64,000 nucleotides of DNA, taken from Paradesertivirga sp966210515 (GTDB lineage: Bacteria; Bacteroidota; Bacteroidia; Sphingobacteriales; Sphingobacteriaceae). The position numbers and the translations under genes were made by a program. The stretch covers positions 1 to 64,000 of the forward strand of contig CBIHLM010000016.1 of NCBI GenBank assembly GCA_966210515.1. Reading direction: 5' to 3'. Shown one piece after another: positions 8,019 to 16,243 of the stretch; within the stretch, counting starts at the first letter, position 1; each line of letters opens with the position of its first letter. Under the pieces are notes generated by a model. That model had not been told where the DNA came from, ran no database searches, and saw only the letters and a list, made by a program, of their open reading frames with translations.

Positions 8019-10464
8019 ATAATTTATTAAATGTTAAGGTAAACGTCGTTCCTGTATCAACAACGCTTTCTATCTCGATATTTCCGCCTAAGGCTTCTAT
8101 CTGTGATTTCACCAAATATAAGCCTAATCCTTTACTATCCGGGTAATTATGAAACCGCTGATAAAGGCCAAATACTTTTGACCGGCATTTCTCCAGATCT
8201 ATTCCAATTCCGTTATCCTGAAAAGTTACCACCGTTTTGCTTTCATATTCCTGCATCGTAACTTTTAAAGAAAGTTTTCGATTATCAGAGCGGTACTTAA
8301 TAGCATTGGTTAATAAGTTAAGAAAAATACTTTCCAAATAGGCTCTGTTAAAATTGATAAAAGCATCTGCAGTAAAATTGTGTTCTATTGCCGGATCAAC
8401 TTCATCTATCAGGTTAGAAACCTGGGATGATACTTTTTGAAATAATTCCAATAACCGTATCTCTTCCTGCTCTATGCCAGTATTCTCTTTAATGCATAAA
8501 ATTTTTAATAAATCATTTATCGTATCATTTAACGAATTGGTTGATGTGTCAAAGCCTTCCAGTATCTCCTTAAGTGTGGCATCTTCAATCCTATCAAGGT
8601 CAATCAGACCAAGTAAGCCCAATAAATTTGACAAAGGGGCTCTTAAATTATGAGAAGTGATATACGAAAATTGGCGAAGGTCTGCATTATGTTTAGTTAA
8701 CTCCTGTATAAGCACCTCCTTCACCTGTTCATGTTGTTTCCTTTCGGTAATATCACGATAGTTAAATATGGTGGCCTTGACGCTTTCATCGTGAAGCAAA
8801 TTAGTTGCCGTCCCTTCAATCCAGCGATATTCTCCATTTTTATGACGTACCCTATATTGCTGAAAAACTGGCTTCCCCGGATTTCGCAATAACTCATCAT
8901 AAAGCTCTTCACAGTGGTGAGCGTCATCAGGATGAACATTGTCGAACAGTAATTTTCCTGCTCTTTCCTCTAATAAATAACCGGTCATCCGCTCTACCGC
9001 CGGGCTTTCGTACATTATAACGGTAGAAGCATTTGAAATGGTGATACAATCTGTACTGTTTTCAATTAGAGCCCTGAAACGCTTCTCGCTTTTCGACAGT
9101 TCTTCCGTCCGTTCTTTAACTTTCTGCTCCAGCTCGGCATAAAACAGCTTGATCTCATCCTGCCGCAGCTTTGCTTCGGTAATATCTTCCGAAATACCAA
9201 CCAGGTACAAAGGCTGTCCTTCGGTGTCCTTTACAGGAATTTTTTGCGTTCTAAGCCAGCGTTGCCCCGACGGTGTAGATACAGGTTCTTCTTCAACTGT
9301 TACGATATTTCCCGTTTTAAAACCTTCCCAGTCTTTTTGCTTAAAAAACTCAGCCTGGTCTTCCGGAAAAAGATCGTCATCCTTTTTACCAATATATTCC
9401 TTCCTGTTAACGCCTAATAATTGTTCCCCAGCCTTGTTTATTGCCACAAAACTCAAATCCTTACCGCTTTTTACAAAAATCATGTTCGGAATATTTTCCA
9501 GAACGGTTTCCAGAAATAAGTTATTATTTCTGATTTCGACTTCAGCCTTATGCCGCTCATCTACCTCTGCCTGGAGATTCAGATCGATCCTGTTAGCAAC
9601 TTTTATAGAATTCAGAATTACAAAAAGAGAGATTGCAAGTATCGTACTGAAAAACAATACCAACCCGAAAGATTCAGGATATAAGCCTATATTCTCACCA
9701 TAAAGGCGTAAAACATCCAAAATTAAGGGCGCAAAAAGAATAAGGGGGATCAATCTTCTTGCTATCCTCCCTCCGCTATAAGGGCTCATGATTTCGGCCA
9801 TATAACCTTTATCCTTACCCACCACTAATGTTAAAACAGAAAGCAGAAGCACACAAATAGTTCCGGCTATACTTATCAAAGAATTGTGTAAGGGCAAAAC
9901 AAACTCAGGTATATTGTGCAAACGGCCAACGAGAGCGAGAACGGCAATCAATGTGGCTAAAAAAGAAAGAGATTGCGAGAAAAACGCTTTTTTATACGGG
10001 AATGAAAGCAATGAAACGCCGATGATTAAGAAAGAGAATGCAGCATTGGGCCGAAACAAGCCCTCACCTTTTTCGACCGGTGCTCCCTCCATATACGCTT
10101 TTAGTTTCTGTGAATACATGAGGTTATCCACACTAAAATCATGTAAATGATAAGATTCTGAAAGTTTTAATAAAGCGATAAATATTACAAACAAAGATAA
10201 GCCCTGACCCAAGAGGATATATTGATGAGAACTGTTCTCATTTCTTATCAATAATAAGGCTACTCCGCATAAAATTGACACCAGCGCCATTGTGGGGTTA
10301 ATGACTTCAGATAGCGGACGTATTAAAAAACCAATGCTGAATTGCCATCCGGCTAAAACCAAAAACCCGGCTGCTACTATACCAATTGTACCAATCAGCG
10401 TAAACATTCCAAGTTTTTTATGCAACAGCGGATCCATCCCACTCACCGGACTATTAGTTTTCAA
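7993..10464 (-). CDS. Membrane PAS sensor histidine kinase
   Basis: An 823-aa protein. Residues about 18-290 contain seven or eight membrane helices forming a MASE-like integral sensor. Two PAS/PAC domains follow (about 315-430 and 460-575). The HisKA domain has the phospho-His in YITSHNLRAPL (H605). The ATPase domain has N720 in the N box (LLTNAIKY), G1 DNGIGID (750-756) and G2 SKGLGLYLV. All catalytic residues are intact. It forms an operon with the overlapping receiver at 7614-8018. The signal is unknown. Confidence 0.93.
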   Translation of the reverse strand: MKTNSPVSGMDPLLHKKLGMFTLIGTIGIVAAGFLVLAGWQFSIGFLIRPLSEVINPTMALVSILCGVALLLIRNENSSHQYILLGQGLSLFVIFIALLKLSESYHLHDFSVDNLMYSQKLKAYMEGAPVEKGEGLFRPNAAFSFLIIGVSLLSFPYKKAFFSQSLSFLATLIAVLALVGRLHNIPEFVLPLHNSLISIAGTICVLLLSVLTLVVGKDKGYMAEIMSPYSGGRIARRLIPLILFAPLILDVLRLYGENIGLYPESFGLVLFFSTILAISLFVILNSIKVANRIDLNLQAEVDERHKAEVEIRNNNLFLETVLENIPNMIFVKSGKDLSFVAINKAGEQLLGVNRKEYIGKKDDDLFPEDQAEFFKQKDWEGFKTGNIVTVEEEPVSTPSGQRWLRTQKIPVKDTEGQPLYLVGISEDITEAKLRQDEIKLFYAELEQKVKERTEELSKSEKRFRALIENSTDCITISNASTVIMYESPAVERMTGYLLEERAGKLLFDNVHPDDAHHCEELYDELLRNPGKPVFQQYRVRHKNGEYRWIEGTATNLLHDESVKATIFNYRDITERKQHEQVKEVLIQELTKHNADLRQFSYITSHNLRAPLSNLLGLLGLIDLDRIEDATLKEILEGFDTSTNSLNDTINDLLKILCIKENTGIEQEEIRLLELFQKVSSQVSNLIDEVDPAIEHNFTADAFINFNRAYLESIFLNLLTNAIKYRSDNRKLSLKVTMQEYESKTVVTFQDNGIGIDLEKCRSKVFGLYQRFHNYPDSKGLGLYLVKSQIEALGGNIEIESVVDTGTTFTLTFNKLYAEQNFFS

Positions 10465-10622
10465 TTGCGTTTAATTAGGTTTATAGTTTAAATAAATCCC
10501 AGTCTAAGATCTGGCAAACATTGGCACAGGCTTAAATCTTAACAGATATATTCGCTTTCGGTATACGATAGAAATATATTTTAGTTCTAAAGTTTCAAAA
10601 GTATAACCAATGAAACTAAAGC

Positions 10623-10652
10623 ATATCACATAACAGAAATGATACGTGATAT
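10623..10652. promoter_or_regulatory. Inverted repeat upstream of PL22-like gene
   Basis: A 7-bp inverted repeat, ATATCAC / GTGATAT, with half-sites 16 bp apart, located about 75-105 bp before the start of the next gene. It may be a regulator binding site or chance in AT-rich DNA. Confidence 0.25.
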
Positions 10653-10727
10653 ACTGGCTCCCCTGTCATATTGTTTGTAATTTCGATTGCCAATTAAATC
10701 AAAATCCTTTATAAATATATAATATAA

Positions 10728-12122
10728 ATGCGATCCATTTTATTTTCCACCGTGACTTTGTGTGCCGCCCTGCTCCTTTCTTCATCCTCCTATTCGCAAC
10801 TAGGGAAAAGATTCTCCTCAGAGCGTAAAGTCGTAAAGGACCCTGTTACCGGTACCATGCTTACCTTCTTAACCAGCACGCCGGCAGGCGACAGTAAAAT
10901 ATATCCAACACATCCGCAATGGACAGCTGACGGTAAATGGCTGATTTTCAGATCGGGGAGAGTGCAAGGTGAAGCTATGGCTGTAAATGAACGTACAGGC
11001 GCCCTCGTTCAAGTGACCGAAGGCGGATATAGCGGAGCACTTTGCATCGCTCAAAAATCCATGAAACTGTACTTTTTACGCAATCACGACGAAGCAAGCC
11101 AACCTGATACTCCTCGCCAGGAAGGTCAGCGGCGCAATCGTAATCGCTCCATGGATGTTATCGAAATAGATCTTGCAAAGCTTTTTGCAGATAGTGAGGC
11201 TGGCAAGTTGCAGAAAAAATCGGCATACGAACGGGTTTGCGGAACAACACCGACAGCGATGGGAGCCAGCGGAGATTTGGCTCTGGATGGCGGCGAAGAG
11301 CTGGTTTATTTTAGAGTTGGAAAAGAGGAGTCGGCTAAATACCTTGCCCCCGGAACAAAAATATCCGAGACTTTTGGCCCGCGTAATATGGGAGCCGGTC
11401 CCGCTGGTATTGGAAGCATGAATCTCCGTACCGGCGCACTTAAACACGTAATTTCCGTACCATTCCAGGTGGGGCACATCCAATCTAACCCCTGGTATCC
11501 GGGAGAAATTGTTTTCTGCTGGGAAACCGGAGGCAAATCACCACAACGCACATGGACGGTGATGGCCGATGGCTCCGGCCTGCGCCCGCTGTATCCCGAA
11601 GCAGATTACGAATGGGTAACTCACGAAGCAGTGATCTCAAGGGATGAAGTTGCCATAGCAATTATGGGTCACAGAAAAATCCCCGGAGTGAACAACACCG
11701 GAGTGGCCGCGCCCGCGACAGCTGTTGGCGGCGCTAATCCAGGGCAGGAAGCGGCCTGGGGACCATCCGGAACCCGGGAAAAACCAACAGGATTAGGCAT
11801 CGTAAATCTGAGAACAAGAGAAATGACTATCGCCGGCCAAACATCCAGCGGAAGCGGATTATGGCACGTTCATGGTTCGCCTGACGGCAGATTTGCTACG
11901 GGTGACGACTTTTCGCGCACATTATATCTCATAGATAGGAAAACAAGAGAAATGATTCCGCTCACAACGGGACATAAAGAAACTGCCTCTGATCATATTC
12001 ACCCCACTTTTAGTCCGGATGGAACACGAATACAAATTCAATCCGCGATGCTTTCGGAGGATAATAAATCCATGAATATTTGTATTGTTCCGGTGCCGGA
12101 GGAATGGCTGAAGAGGAAGTGA
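10728..12122 (+). CDS. Oligogalacturonate-lyase-like (PL22/PD40) beta-propeller protein
   Basis: A 464-aa protein with a signal peptide (about 1-23, ending SYSQ). The mature part follows the PL22 pattern: DPVTGTMLTFLTS, HPQWTADGKWLIFRS, GHIQSNP (H250), QRTWTVMADGSG, THE (H299), WHVHGSPDGR (H380, H382) and DHIHPTFSPDG (H423, H425). PL22 enzymes cleave short unsaturated galacturonides during pectin breakdown using a metal held by His residues. Two cautions apply: it is exported, whereas many PL22 lyases are cytoplasmic, and the family's FCHE motif reads FCWE here. No other pectin genes are nearby, so the substrate may differ. Confidence 0.65.
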   Translation: MRSILFSTVTLCAALLLSSSSYSQLGKRFSSERKVVKDPVTGTMLTFLTSTPAGDSKIYPTHPQWTADGKWLIFRSGRVQGEAMAVNERTGALVQVTEGGYSGALCIAQKSMKLYFLRNHDEASQPDTPRQEGQRRNRNRSMDVIEIDLAKLFADSEAGKLQKKSAYERVCGTTPTAMGASGDLALDGGEELVYFRVGKEESAKYLAPGTKISETFGPRNMGAGPAGIGSMNLRTGALKHVISVPFQVGHIQSNPWYPGEIVFCWETGGKSPQRTWTVMADGSGLRPLYPEADYEWVTHEAVISRDEVAIAIMGHRKIPGVNNTGVAAPATAVGGANPGQEAAWGPSGTREKPTGLGIVNLRTREMTIAGQTSSGSGLWHVHGSPDGRFATGDDFSRTLYLIDRKTREMIPLTTGHKETASDHIHPTFSPDGTRIQIQSAMLSEDNKSMNICIVPVPEEWLKRK

Positions 12123-12159
12123 CTTCATAGCCCTACTAATTATGCCATAGTGAAACGTT

Positions 12160-12312
12160 AGGTTGTCCTCCGCTGGCGGAGGTGCCGAAGGCGGAGGTGG
12201 TTAAAGCAAGCAAATATACGTGGTTGTCACCATACCGCCTCCGCCTTGGTTCGTGTCCTCACGAACCATAATATCCGATAATATCACCTTCTGTTTCGTG
12301 GGGACACGAAAC
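12160..12312. repeat. Cluster of REP-like palindromes
   Basis: Several hairpins lie close together: CCTCCGC/GCGGAGG (12167-12182); AAGGCGGAGGTGG (12188-12200) paired with CCGCCTCCGCCTT (12235-12247, one mismatch); GGTTCGTG-TCCT-CACGAACC (12248-12267); and GTTTCGTG-GGGA-CACGAAAC (12293-12312). The last two are related copies with partly complementary loops. They look like dispersed non-coding palindromic elements of the REP type. No transposase is present. Confidence 0.6.
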
Positions 12313-12502
12313 ATTCATAAAAATAAGCAACTTCTCAAAGGCTGATGGCAGGATTTCAGGACAGTTTAGCGGAACCTTAAATAGCGCTTTAAAAAAGACG
12401 GTAGTAACAGAGGGGAAAATTGATGCATTCTGGTCTACCGAAAAAGCTCCGGTTTTCATTCCAGGTAGCCGACCGGCAGTTCCTTTTTACTCTCTGGTTT
12501 AA
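12272..12502 (+). pseudogene. 3' remnant of a secreted-protein gene
   Basis: A 76-codon frame without a start codon ends in TAA at 12500-12502. The residues FSKADGRISGQFSGTL and VVTEGKIDAFW read like the C-terminal beta-sandwich end of Bacteroidota lipoproteins related to DUF6252 (usual pattern 'ISGTFSGTL...VTITNGKF'). The 5' part has been replaced by the palindrome cluster at 12160-12312. I treat it as a decayed gene fragment; the family assignment is tentative. Confidence 0.4.
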
Positions 12503-12599
12503 GTCTTCCGACATTAAAAAATTCTGTTTTATCATTCCATTTTCCTTTTGATGAAACAAAGCTAACGCTGATTTGGAGAATTAGGAGCCGCTTTGGAGG

Positions 12600-12752
12600 C
12601 GATTGCTTGATTTTGCGGGTATTTGCGAAAGTTTGCCGAAGATTGCGAGAAAGTAGGTGCTTTCTTCGAGGTTTGTTCGGAAAAAGGGGGGGGACTTGTT
12701 CGGAAATCCCCGAAGCTGTCCCGAAGCAGTCTCGAACAAGTCCCGAACAAGG
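12600..12752. repeat. Degenerate tandem repeat with 10-11 bp period
   Basis: Four in-phase 11-bp units are clear at 12709-12752: CCCGAAGCTGT, CCCGAAGCAGT, CTCGAACAAGT and CCCGAACAAGG. An inverted unit, GGGACTTGTTCG (12691-12702), is perfectly complementary to 12733-12744. Upstream (about 12610-12660) looser TTTGCGAAAG/TTTGCCGAAG units continue the pattern. A period of 11 is not a codon multiple, so the frames that cross it are not coding. Its role is unknown. Confidence 0.6.
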
Positions 12753-12837
12753 TGTCAATGAAATTTCATAATGTTCGGCATCCTGTTTGGCAAGTCTGCA
12801 GCGCTGACCGTGGGGTCTCCCTCCCCACAAAAAAACA

Positions 12838-12860
12838 AAGCCGCAAAAAATCCCCGGCTT
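12838..12860 (-). terminator. Intrinsic terminator
   Basis: On the minus strand AAGCCG pairs with CGGCTT across a loop and is followed by TGTTTTTTT. It lies about 47 bp downstream of the stop of the gene at 12907-13476. Confidence 0.6.
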
Positions 12861-12906
12861 CATTCCGATAAGGAGACACCCTTATCCAATACAAAACAGC
12901 AAAATT

Positions 12907-13476
12907 CTAAATCTCCCTTACCGCCTCTTTCGCGTCCTCTAAATCAAAATAATCAGCATCCCATTCTTCATCCGGGTATAAACCAAGCCACTCCTTCATC
13001 GACTCGTGCTCTGGATTTTTACGATCTGCCAATATTTGCTTTAAATGTTGATACCCATGTGGGCCGCCGCAATCTTCCGGTGGGCAGGCTCCTTTTCCTC
13101 CGATACAGTCGACTTTTGCAAGCTTGATGTCAATCACCTTTTCAACGGTAATGTTATGCAGCCAGTAATCACCAAAGTCATACAGGTAGCTAAATTTCTG
13201 CCCCTCGGCTCTAAAAATTTCCGATAGCGTAATTTCATTACTGTCTATCATATCACCTTCCTCTTCACTCCCATCATATAATTCAGGATCTGATATGACG
13301 GGATAAGTAGTAAAGCCTCCCGGCGAAAAGCTAAAGAGATGGTAGTTATCCCATCCGAAAGCTTCCTGTATGATATAATGAAAGTGTTTAAAAGTAAAAT
13401 TTCCGGGTACAATTAATCTGCGCCATACCGGCGGATTCGATATGTTGTTAAGTTTTATCTTAAATTGAAAAGTCAT
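12907..13476 (-). CDS. Plasmid pRiA4b ORF-3 family protein
   Basis: A 189-aa protein matching the pRiA4b ORF-3-like family (PF07929) along its length: an N-terminal FKIKLNNISNPPVWRRL, then HFHYIIQEAFGW, FSYLYDFGDYWLHNI at about 95-109 and the Cys/Gly-rich CIGGKGACPPEDCGGPHGY near 124-142. The Cys residues could bind metal. The family is widespread but its function is unknown. The ATG start is supported by the family N-terminus. It is a single gene with its own terminator. Confidence 0.85.
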   Translation of the reverse strand: MTFQFKIKLNNISNPPVWRRLIVPGNFTFKHFHYIIQEAFGWDNYHLFSFSPGGFTTYPVISDPELYDGSEEEGDMIDSNEITLSEIFRAEGQKFSYLYDFGDYWLHNITVEKVIDIKLAKVDCIGGKGACPPEDCGGPHGYQHLKQILADRKNPEHESMKEWLGLYPDEEWDADYFDLEDAKEAVREI

Positions 13477-13747
13477 CTTAGCACGAATATAACAATTCTC
13501 TTGTTTGGTGTAACGGCAACGGCTGACATTAAGTATTCCCTCTGTATGGGTACTAAAACTAAATTCTTGAGACAGCCCAGGAATCCCGGGGACTAAGTTG
13601 CCGGCGTCTTAACATATCTGCAAAACTTATTAAACAGTAACCTATCCCAATCACCCGTTCTCTAAAACCCACCCCTCCTAAAACATCCGCCCCCCTTTTG
13701 TGGTTCTATAATATCATATCACAATTACACATTAGCAAACAGAACAA

Positions 13748-14695
13748 ATGACAACAGAACCCTCTTTCTGGCAACGTCTTGGCATCCATGAATGGTTTTT
13801 AAATGATAGCGGCTCTGCTCCTACCGAGCCCGAAGCACTTACACCAAACGTAGTTTACAAATACATTATAGATAAATTCAAAGAATCTATCGGGCAATTA
13901 ACCTTTGCAGACAGGATAGTTTTTTATCATGAATACATTATAAGTTTCAACCCCGACGATTACCACGAATTCATGGACAATAAAAAAGGCATCTTCGGCC
14001 TCATTGTTCAGGAAGCTGTAAAGAAGTTTTACGAAATATTAAACCAGTACCGCGCCGAAGGAAAAACGGTCGAGCCTTCCAGCAGCAAATGGGTTTTCCG
14101 ATTTGTATCTCACCCGGATTATGCCCGTGGCGATAAAGGATTTATAGGCAAGCTTTTGCCCGGAGGAACGCATAAAGAAGAGAATTTAAGAGTAACCTTT
14201 ATTCCCCGCCAAACCGGTATCGCCGAAACCTTCGATGTAAACGAGGATATTTTGAAAGGCTTTAATTTTTACAGCGAAGGTTATTATGAAGTGCCATATG
14301 TTGAAGACCTAAAGTACGATGCAAGCAAGCTTCAAAATACTGAGCAGCCTGCCTTTGCTCGGTTCGAAACTATACTGCCCGACAAAGCCTATCGCGGACA
14401 CAAAGTAGAGTACTATATGAAAGAGGCTGAAATAATTGTCTCTGGCGATGAAGAAACACGTGAAGACACGAATATCTTCAAAATCCCTTCAGAATGGGTT
14501 AACACCCCTCATTTATCAATTAAATTTAATAAACCGGATGGTAAATTCTACCTTGCTTCGTTTGGAGAAAAAACCATTGTTAACGAAAAAGAGGTTCAGA
14601 GAAGTGATCCGCATTCGCCCTCATGGGTCGAACTTCCTATTAATTCGAGAATGATTCTGAACGGAATCATCGGTGTCAATATCTTTAAATCATAA
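13748..14695 (+). CDS. FHA-like domain protein of envelope-synthesis operon
   Basis: A 315-aa cytoplasmic protein (no signal or membrane segment). Residues about 35-135 form an alpha-rich N-domain. Residues about 220-313 align by pattern with a forkhead-associated fold: a beta strand AEIIVSG, VNTPHLSIKF in place of the usual SxxH segment, GKFYLASFGEKTIVNEKEV in place of 'DLGSKNGTFVNG', and a terminal hydrophobic strand NGIIGVNIF. Canonical FHA phospho-Thr contacts (GR, Ser) are missing, so phosphopeptide binding is uncertain. The gene begins an operon with PP2C and SEDS-PBP genes, a context shared with actinobacterial FhaA. The FHA call is inference from pattern plus context. Confidence 0.6.
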   Translation: MTTEPSFWQRLGIHEWFLNDSGSAPTEPEALTPNVVYKYIIDKFKESIGQLTFADRIVFYHEYIISFNPDDYHEFMDNKKGIFGLIVQEAVKKFYEILNQYRAEGKTVEPSSSKWVFRFVSHPDYARGDKGFIGKLLPGGTHKEENLRVTFIPRQTGIAETFDVNEDILKGFNFYSEGYYEVPYVEDLKYDASKLQNTEQPAFARFETILPDKAYRGHKVEYYMKEAEIIVSGDEETREDTNIFKIPSEWVNTPHLSIKFNKPDGKFYLASFGEKTIVNEKEVQRSDPHSPSWVELPINSRMILNGIIGVNIFKS

Positions 14696-14696
14696 T

Positions 14697-14795
14697 ATGT
14701 CGCATTTACTATCAGTAGCGCTGCTTTTTATTTGTGTCTTTTTATTGGCAGCTCATTTCAAGGACATAAAAAATACACATAAACGTAATGGCTGA
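14697..14795 (+). CDS. Small single-pass membrane protein, 32 aa
   Basis: An ATG lies one base after the stop of the FHA-like gene, and the frame ends at TGA 14793-14795, overlapping the PP2C start by 8 bp. The peptide begins MSHLLSVALLFICVFLLAAH (one membrane helix, about residues 3-19) and ends with a basic tail (KDIKNTHKRNG). Its exact fit between two operon genes, with both junctions of the coupled-translation type, argues for a real gene. It may assist assembly of the membrane phosphatase or synthase; that role is inference. Confidence 0.65.
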   Translation: MSHLLSVALLFICVFLLAAHFKDIKNTHKRNG

Positions 14796-16242
14796 GAACT
14801 TTTTTGGAATAACCGATACGGGTAAAATACGCGATAACAACGAGGATGCCTTTATTGCTAAGAAAGTGATGAACAATAAGTTCATTATCGCTTGTGCAAT
14901 TGATGGAGTGGGAGGTTATTCTGGCGGAGAAATTGCCGCTGAAATTGCCCGTGAATCTATATTTGAAAATTTCGCCAAACCCTCGGGCAACTTAATTGAA
15001 GCAATGAAAGCTTCCTTTGTTCTTGCCAACCAAAAAATCTTTGCGGAAAAACTTCAAAATAAAGAACACGGTAAAATGGCTTGCGTGCTAACGCTGGCCG
15101 TGGTCGACGTTTCAAATAACGAGTTTCATTATGCCCATGTTGGCGACACCAGGCTGTATTTATTACGCGATCATTCCCTCGTTAAAGTAACTAAAGACCA
15201 CTCCTTCGTGGGCTTTTTAGAAGACTCGGGCCGTCTGGATGAAGATGCAGCCATGAAGCATCTCAAGCGCAACGAAATCAATAAGGCGCTGGGCTTCGGA
15301 AGAGAAATCGAAACCCAGGATGACTATATTGAAACAGGCACCTCCCCTTTCTTACCCGGCGACATGCTCTTACTTTGCAGTGATGGTCTCACCGACATGG
15401 TAAACAAAGAAGCAATAACCGCCGTCATCACCAGTTCAGATTCGCTGGAAGAGAAAGCCAAAAAGCTCGTCGACCTGGCAAACAAAAATGGTGGACGAGA
15501 TAATATCACCGTCGTATTGGTACAAAACGACGCAGCTTCCTCATGGCAGGCAACACCTTCTGTGGGAACACTTGAAACCCAAAAAAAAAACCTAACACCG
15601 ACTTTTGAAGCCACGCCAGACAAGCCGGAGAGTGCAAATAAAGAGGATAATCCTGGTCATGCGGTAAACCAGAAGTCTGCAAAAAGCCCAGGAATAAATA
15701 AGATTCTGCTCTTTCTCTGCGTCTTCTTTCTGGCAACTTCCTTGTTTTTATTATGGCGAAACATAAAGCAGAAAGCCTTCGCTGACTCTCCCGATACTGT
15801 AGCCGCTGATACGACCCGGTCTGCTGATGAAATCAGATTACAAGAGGCTATCAATACTCTTAGTGGCGATACTCTTCTGCTTTCGGATTCAACTTTCAAA
15901 CAGCCCATCCTCCTTTCTGATACATTAGCCATCCATCAGGATACGCTATTCATTTTAACACAGGGAAAAATAACTCTGCAAGGCGACTCGCTTTTTAGAG
16001 GACCAGCCATAGCCCTTTCGCCCGACTCGCGGTTTATACTTCTGGATGGAATCCAATTTGAAAATTTCGACATTGCTGTATCTGCTCAAAACGACGCTTT
16101 ATACCTCCGTAATGTGCAGTTTATTAATTGCAAATGGCCCGTTCAAAACTATTTTATTTTCCCTGATAACCAATATGTGACTGGCCGCCTGGCCGGGTCT
16201 TACTTTTTTAGAACAGATTCTTTAAATACACTGAAAAGATAA
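14788..16242 (+). CDS. Membrane PP2C-type Ser/Thr phosphatase
   Basis: A 484-aa protein. Residues 1-248 are a complete PP2C domain: DNNEDAF (D20), CAIDGVGG (D39, G40), GDTRLYLLRD (119-128), CSDGLTDM (D199) and GGRDNITVV (D238), all metal-binding positions present. A polar linker is followed by a membrane helix (about 305-323) and about 160 extracytoplasmic residues with repeated short strands (for example LLLSDSTFKQPILLSDTLAI), suggesting a small beta-helix-like sensor. The family removes phosphate from Ser/Thr phosphoproteins, as PstP does in mycobacteria. No Ser/Thr kinase gene is adjacent. The next gene starts 1 bp after its stop. Confidence 0.92.
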   Translation: MAENFFGITDTGKIRDNNEDAFIAKKVMNNKFIIACAIDGVGGYSGGEIAAEIARESIFENFAKPSGNLIEAMKASFVLANQKIFAEKLQNKEHGKMACVLTLAVVDVSNNEFHYAHVGDTRLYLLRDHSLVKVTKDHSFVGFLEDSGRLDEDAAMKHLKRNEINKALGFGREIETQDDYIETGTSPFLPGDMLLLCSDGLTDMVNKEAITAVITSSDSLEEKAKKLVDLANKNGGRDNITVVLVQNDAASSWQATPSVGTLETQKKNLTPTFEATPDKPESANKEDNPGHAVNQKSAKSPGINKILLFLCVFFLATSLFLLWRNIKQKAFADSPDTVAADTTRSADEIRLQEAINTLSGDTLLLSDSTFKQPILLSDTLAIHQDTLFILTQGKITLQGDSLFRGPAIALSPDSRFILLDGIQFENFDIAVSAQNDALYLRNVQFINCKWPVQNYFIFPDNQYVTGRLAGSYFFRTDSLNTLKR

Positions 16243-16243
16243 A

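Noticed and set aside
12248..12267. tRNA-like TTCG-containing hairpin
   Set aside because: It is a simple 8-bp palindrome without acceptor, D or anticodon arms; no tRNA was found in the window.
12600..12752. CRISPR array
   Set aside because: Units are 11 bp without spacers, and no cas genes are present.
12562..13127. Several overlapping ORFs on both strands across 12.5-13.1 kb
   Set aside because: They read through an 11-bp repeat or through the complement of the pRiA4b-like gene; long frames on both strands reflect repeat composition.
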